Shown here one piece after another: positions 60,509 through 64,000 of a DNA stretch of 64,000 nt. This stretch comes from Streptomyces asoensis (GTDB lineage: Bacteria > Actinomycetota > Actinomycetes > Streptomycetales > Streptomycetaceae): positions 4,650,001 to 4,714,000 of the forward strand of contig NZ_CP049838.1 of NCBI RefSeq assembly GCF_013085465.1, given 5' to 3'. Below the pieces are notes generated by a model, which worked only from the letters and a program-made list of their open reading frames with translations, was not told where the DNA came from and did not search any database. How positions within the stretch are numbered: the first letter of the stretch is position 1; every line of letters begins with the position of its first letter. The translations under genes were made by a program, and so were the position numbers.

Positions 60509-61450
60509 TCACCCCCGCCGCCGAGCCGCCTCGTACAGCACGATCCCGGCCGCCACACCCGCGTTGAGGGATTCCGCGCCACCCGGCATCGGGATCCGAA
60601 CCCGGAAGTCGCAGGTCTCGCCGACCAGGCGGGAGAGGCCCTTGCCCTCGCTGCCGACGACGATGACGACCGGGCCGTCCAACGCCTTCAGCGTGCCGAC
60701 CTCGTGCTCGCCGTCGGCGGCCAGGCCGACGACCGCGATCCCGGCCTTCTTGTAGGCCTCCAGGGCGCGGGTGAGGTTGGTGGCGCGGGCGACCGGGGTA
60801 CGGGCGGCCGCACCGGCGGACGTCTTCCAGGCGCCGGCCGTCATACCGGCCGCGCGGCGCTCGGGGACGACGACACCGTGACCGCCGAAGGCGGAGACGG
60901 AGCGGACGACGGCACCCAGGTTGCGCGGGTCGGTCACGCCGTCGAGGGCGACGATCAGCGGGTCCTCGCCGTGGTCGTAGGCGGCCGACGCCAGGTCCTC
61001 GGGGTGCGCGTACTCGTACGGCGGGACCTGGAGGACCAGGCCCTGGTGGTTGAGGCCGTTGGTCATGCGGTCCAGCTCGGGACGCGGGGCCTCCATGAGG
61101 TGGATGCCACCGCGCTCGGCGGCGAGCTGGAGCGCCTCGCGCACCCGCTCGTCGTTGTCGATGAACTGCTGCACGTAGAGCATCGTCGCGGGCACGCCCT
61201 CGCGCAGCGCCTCGACGACGGAGTTGCGGCCGACGACCATCTCGGACGTGCCCTTGCCGCCACGGCCGCGCTGTGCGGGCCGGCGCACGGCCTGCTTCGC
61301 CTTGGCGGTCGCGATGCGGTTCGCCTTGTGCTTCTTGCGCATCTCGGCGGGCGGGGTGGGACCCTTGCCTTCCAGGCCCCGGCGCCGCTGGCCGCCACTG
61401 CCGACCTGCGCGCCCTTCTTGCCGGACATGCGGCGGTTGTTGGCTGCCAT
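60509..61450 (-). CDS. rlmB: 23S rRNA (guanosine-2'-O-)-methyltransferase RlmB
   Basis: This 313-residue SpoU/TrmH methyltransferase is probably specific for G2251 of 23S rRNA. A basic N-terminal extension of about 70 residues ([27 protein letters not shown]) precedes the substrate domain [12 protein letters not shown]. The SPOUT knot domain then has [32 protein letters not shown] and [24 protein letters not shown] at 61450. It follows cysS by about 100 bp on the same strand. Confidence 0.93.
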   Translation of the reverse strand: MAANNRRMSGKKGAQVGSGGQRRRGLEGKGPTPPAEMRKKHKANRIATAKAKQAVRRPAQRGRGGKGTSEMVVGRNSVVEALREGVPATMLYVQQFIDNDERVREALQLAAERGGIHLMEAPRPELDRMTNGLNHQGLVLQVPPYEYAHPEDLASAAYDHGEDPLIVALDGVTDPRNLGAVVRSVSAFGGHGVVVPERRAAGMTAGAWKTSAGAAARTPVARATNLTRALEAYKKAGIAVVGLAADGEHEVGTLKALDGPVVIVVGSEGKGLSRLVGETCDFRVRIPMPGGAESLNAGVAAGIVLYEAARRRG

Positions 61451-61552
61451 GAGTCTCTCGTCTCCGTGAGCTTTTCGTACGTACGTCTTATGCAGTGTGC
61501 CGCCCGGAAGGCCGGGCGGCACAGTCGATCAAGGACAGGCCCCGGGGCCGCC

Positions 61553-62953
61553 CTAACGCGGGCCGAGGCTCCAGCGCGGCCCCTGCGGGCCGTCCTCGAT
61601 GGCCAGGCCGGACTGGGTGAGCTGGTCACGAATGGCGTCCGCGGTCGCCCAGTCCTTGCGCCCGCGGGCCGACTCGCGCTGGTCGAGGACGAGTCGTACG
61701 AGGCTGTCGACCACGCCGTGCAGGTCCTCACCCCGGCTCTCCTCGCCGGCCCAGTGGGCGTCGAGCGGGTCCAGACCGAGGACGCCGAGCATGGCACGGA
61801 CCTCGGCGAGGCGGGCCACGGCGGCTTCCTTGTCGTCGGCGGCGAGGGCCGAGTTCCCCTGCCGGACCGTCGTGTGCACGATGGCGAGCGCCTGCGGGAC
61901 ACCCAGGTCGTCGTCCATCGCCTCGGCGAAGGCGGGCGGCACCTCGGCCGCCGGCTCGACGACTCCCCCGGCCTTCTCGACGACGCGCTGCACGAACCCC
62001 TCGATCCGCGCGAACGCCGACTCTGCCTCGCGCAGCGACTCCTCGCTGTACTCGATCATCGAGCGGTAGTGGGGCGTACCGAGGTAGTAGCGCAGCACGA
62101 TCGGGCGCCACTGCTTCACCATCTCGGAGACGAGGACGCTGTTGCCCAGCGACTTCGACATCTTCTCGCCGCTCATGGTGACCCAGGCGTTGTGCACCCA
62201 GTACCGCGCGAACTCGTCGCCGTAGGCCTTGGCCTGGGCGATCTCGTTCTCGTGGTGCGGGAAGATCAGGTCGAGGCCGCCGCCGTGGATGTCGAAGACC
62301 GGGCCGAGGTACTTGTGCGCCATCGCCGAGCACTCGAGGTGCCAGCCCGGACGCCCGCGGCCCCAGGGGGTCTCCCAGCTCGGCTCCCCCGGCTTGACGG
62401 ACTTCCACAGGGCGAAGTCGCGCTGGTCGCGCTTGCCGGTCTCGCCGTCCGCCGAGGGCTGGAGCAGGTTGTCCAGCTCCTGGTTGGACAGCTGGAGGTA
62501 CTCCGGGAACGAGCGCACGTCGAAGTAGACGTTGCCCTCGGACTCGTAGGCGTGACCGCGCTCGATCAGCCCGCGCATCATCTCGATCATCTCGGGGACG
62601 TGCCCGGTGGCGCGGGGTTCGTAGGTCGGCGGCAGGCAACCCAGCGCCTGGTAGCCGTCGTTGAACGCCCGCTCGTTCTCGTACCCGATCGACCACCAGG
62701 GGCGGCCCTGGTCGTGCGACTTGGCGATGATCTTGTCGTCGATGTCGGTGACGTTGCGGATGAACGTGACGTCGTAGCCGCGGTGGGCGAACCAGCGGCG
62801 CATGATGTCGAAGTTCAGGCCCGAACGGATGTGCCCGATGTGCGGGGCCGCCTGCACGGTGGCACCACAGAGGTAGATCGAGACACAACCCGGCTGGAGC
62901 GGGGCGAAGTCACGGATCTGCCGGGCACTGGTGTCGTACAGGCGAATGGTCAC
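61553..62953 (-). CDS. cysS: Cysteinyl-tRNA synthetase
   Basis: This 466-residue class I synthetase has the HIGH-type motif AAPHIGHIRSG and the zinc-site Cys in YLCGATV. LECSAMAHKYLG, HHENEIAQ and the KMSKS loop (GEKMSKSLGNSV) follow. The length equals the known Streptomyces enzyme. The GTG at 62953 gives MTIRLYDTS; another GTG lies three bases before it. It lies between ispF and rlmB, the usual actinobacterial order. Confidence 0.97.
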   Translation of the reverse strand: MTIRLYDTSARQIRDFAPLQPGCVSIYLCGATVQAAPHIGHIRSGLNFDIMRRWFAHRGYDVTFIRNVTDIDDKIIAKSHDQGRPWWSIGYENERAFNDGYQALGCLPPTYEPRATGHVPEMIEMMRGLIERGHAYESEGNVYFDVRSFPEYLQLSNQELDNLLQPSADGETGKRDQRDFALWKSVKPGEPSWETPWGRGRPGWHLECSAMAHKYLGPVFDIHGGGLDLIFPHHENEIAQAKAYGDEFARYWVHNAWVTMSGEKMSKSLGNSVLVSEMVKQWRPIVLRYYLGTPHYRSMIEYSEESLREAESAFARIEGFVQRVVEKAGGVVEPAAEVPPAFAEAMDDDLGVPQALAIVHTTVRQGNSALAADDKEAAVARLAEVRAMLGVLGLDPLDAHWAGEESRGEDLHGVVDSLVRLVLDQRESARGRKDWATADAIRDQLTQSGLAIEDGPQGPRWSLGPR

Positions 62954-63059
62954 CACTCCAGGGTAGTGGGCGCGGAGCGATGCCCCGAGCCCCTTCCACC
63001 CAAGGGCCACACATTCGTGACATGCCATGGCATACATCGGCCGGTGCGGGCGGCGCCGG

Positions 63060-63557
63060 TCAGCCGGTACGTGCCACCAGCGCCGTCGCGATCGCCATCA
63101 GGCCCTCGTCGCGTCCCGGGAATCCGAGCCCGTCCGTCGTCGCACCCGACACCGACACCGGCGCGCCCGCCGCCTCGGACAGGATCTTCTGCGCCTCGTC
63201 GCGCCGCTTGCCGATCTTGGGGCGGGGCCCGACGACCTGTACGGCGACGTTGCCGATGACGAAGCCGGCCGCGCGGACGATCCGGGCCGCCTCCGTCAGC
63301 AGGGTGACGCCCGAGGCGCCGGACCACTCGGGGCGCCCGGTGCCGAAGTGCTGCCCGAGGTCACCGAGGCCGGCCGCGGAGAAGAGCGCGTTGCAGGCGG
63401 CGTGCGCGACGACGTCCGCGTCGGAGTGCCCGGCCAGTCCGGGGCCCTCCCCTTCCCACTTCAGGCCCGCGCACCACAGCTCGCGGCCCTCCTCGAAGGC
63501 GTGGATGTCGGTGCCGATGCCGACCTGGGGAAGCACGGGCCGCGTCTCAGAAGCCAT
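63060..63557 (-). CDS. ispF: 2-C-methyl-D-erythritol 2,4-cyclodiphosphate synthase
   Basis: This 165-residue MEP-pathway enzyme forms the cyclic diphosphate. Zinc ligands are seen as [10 protein letters not shown] (Asp and His near residues 17 and 19) and [11 protein letters not shown] (His near 44). [10 protein letters not shown] and [15 protein letters not shown] are also typical. Its start overlaps the 3' end of ispD by 11 bases, so the pair is translationally coupled. Confidence 0.97.
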   Translation of the reverse strand: MASETRPVLPQVGIGTDIHAFEEGRELWCAGLKWEGEGPGLAGHSDADVVAHAACNALFSAAGLGDLGQHFGTGRPEWSGASGVTLLTEAARIVRAAGFVIGNVAVQVVGPRPKIGKRRDEAQKILSEAAGAPVSVSGATTDGLGFPGRDEGLMAIATALVARTG

Positions 63558-64000
63558 CGTTGAGCCTCCTGCGGGCCAGGACCGCCTCCGCGAGGACCAG
63601 GTCGAGGGGCCGGGTGACCTTGAAGGCCTCCTCGTGACCGGGGACGACCACGACCGTCAGCCCCAGTTGCTCGACCATGCTCGCGTCGTCGGTGACGTTC
63701 TCCGTGACCGACTCGTGGGCGCGGACCAGGGTGGCCCGGTCGAAACCCTGCGGGGTCTGCACGGCACGGAGGCGGTCGCGCTCGGGCGTCGCGACGACCG
63801 GCTCGGGGTCGCCGGTGGTCACGGCCGGTTCGACCTCCTTGACGGTGTCCGCGAGCGGCAGCGCCGGGACGACGGCGGGGGCGCCCTCACGTACGGCCTC
63901 GATCACGGCGTCCACCGTGTCGACGGGGACGAGGGGCCGGGCGGCGTCGTGCACGAGGACGATGTCGTGGCCGGGCGGCAGCGCGTCCAGGCCGAGCTTC
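63547..64000 (-). CDS. ispD: 2-C-methyl-D-erythritol 4-phosphate cytidylyltransferase (C-terminal part)
   Basis: The C-terminal 150 residues of IspD are visible; the start lies beyond the right edge. The signature [10 protein letters not shown], then TVKEV, VQTPQGF and [11 protein letters not shown] (catalytic Asp region) are clear. The protein activates MEP with CTP in isoprenoid synthesis. It is translated together with ispF. Confidence 0.95.
   Translation of the reverse strand, partial: KLGLDALPPGHDIVLVHDAARPLVPVDTVDAVIEAVREGAPAVVPALPLADTVKEVEPAVTTGDPEPVVATPERDRLRAVQTPQGFDRATLVRAHESVTENVTDDASMVEQLGLTVVVVPGHEEAFKVTRPLDLVLAEAVLARRRLNDGF

Overview
The window is chromosomal DNA of a Streptomyces species. 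GC content and codon bias are very high, GTG and TTG starts are common, stop/start overlaps of the GTGA type recur, and there is a DasR/nagKA locus, a BldD-type site before a GAF-PAS-GGDEF diguanylate cyclase, msiK, HTH/DUF397 pairs and an XPB helicase. From memory, unverified, gene order from murQ down to ispD matches the SCO42xx-43xx region of S. coelicolor. Ordinary core and semi-core genes dominate. The accessory features are short repeats, gene remnants and a toxin-antitoxin pair.

Layout. 1-13.2 kb: an incomplete HAD hydrolase, a helicase-associated/WYL-like protein paired with XPB helicase, a HelD-type RNA polymerase recycling factor, cutC, an HD-domain plus GNAT pair, and a DUF4031 protein. 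Intergenic minisatellites interrupt this stretch four times. 13.3-16.7 kb: an amino-sugar recycling operon (RpiR regulator, murQ, PTS EIIBC). 16.6-26.4 kb: an esterase remnant, a carboxylesterase, an MFS exporter with a palindromic operator, a metallophosphoesterase, an Old Yellow Enzyme, a methyltransferase, and an HTH/DUF397 pair. 26.4-27.0 kb: a YefM/RelE-type toxin-antitoxin pair. 27.1-31.5 kb: groEL with two CIRCE elements, a cold-shock gene, and a SAM-I riboswitch ahead of a threonine synthase-like gene coupled to a sulfur-carrier (ThiS/MoaD/CysO-like) gene. 31.7-35.3 kb: glucosyl-3-phosphoglycerate synthase and convergent otsA/otsB. 35.4-40.0 kb: a DasR-type control region between an orphan sugar-binding lipoprotein and nagK-nagA, then a PfkB-type sugar kinase. 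40-49 kb: a CBM35-like membrane protein, cdgB, a flavin reductase, a GNAT protein, an ECF sigma factor, arfB, terD, a junction of two truncated genes (ECF41 sigma and NUDIX), and an M1 metallopeptidase lipoprotein. 49-55.5 kb: a hypothetical gene, a pentapeptide-repeat protein, a quinone-oxidoreductase-like gene with a SoxR-type box, a second MFS exporter, a FAD amine oxidase-like protein and a rhomboid-like protein. 55.6-64 kb: tRNA-Thr(TGT), msiK, a small secreted or membrane protein, a nucleotidyltransferase, DoxX, rlmB, cysS, ispF and the 3' part of ispD.

The most interesting unit is at 29.8-31.5 kb. A canonical SAM-I aptamer sits directly before a threonine synthase-like PLP enzyme whose stop overlaps the start of a sulfur carrier ending in Gly-Gly. 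By analogy with CysO-CysM, the pair could be a thiocarboxylate-dependent homocysteine (or other sulfur) synthase instead of a plain threonine synthase. The leader also contains an alternative hairpin that could hide the ribosome site, so the direction of the SAM response is an open and testable question.

A second theme is repeat expansion. Minisatellites of 45, 21, 15 and 12 bp (all multiples of three) and a 52-bp repeat lie between genes. The 15-bp array encodes the C-terminal tail of the DUF4031 protein, where CAG/TAG variants set the stop. A dispersed Streptomyces repeat forms the first codons of nagA.
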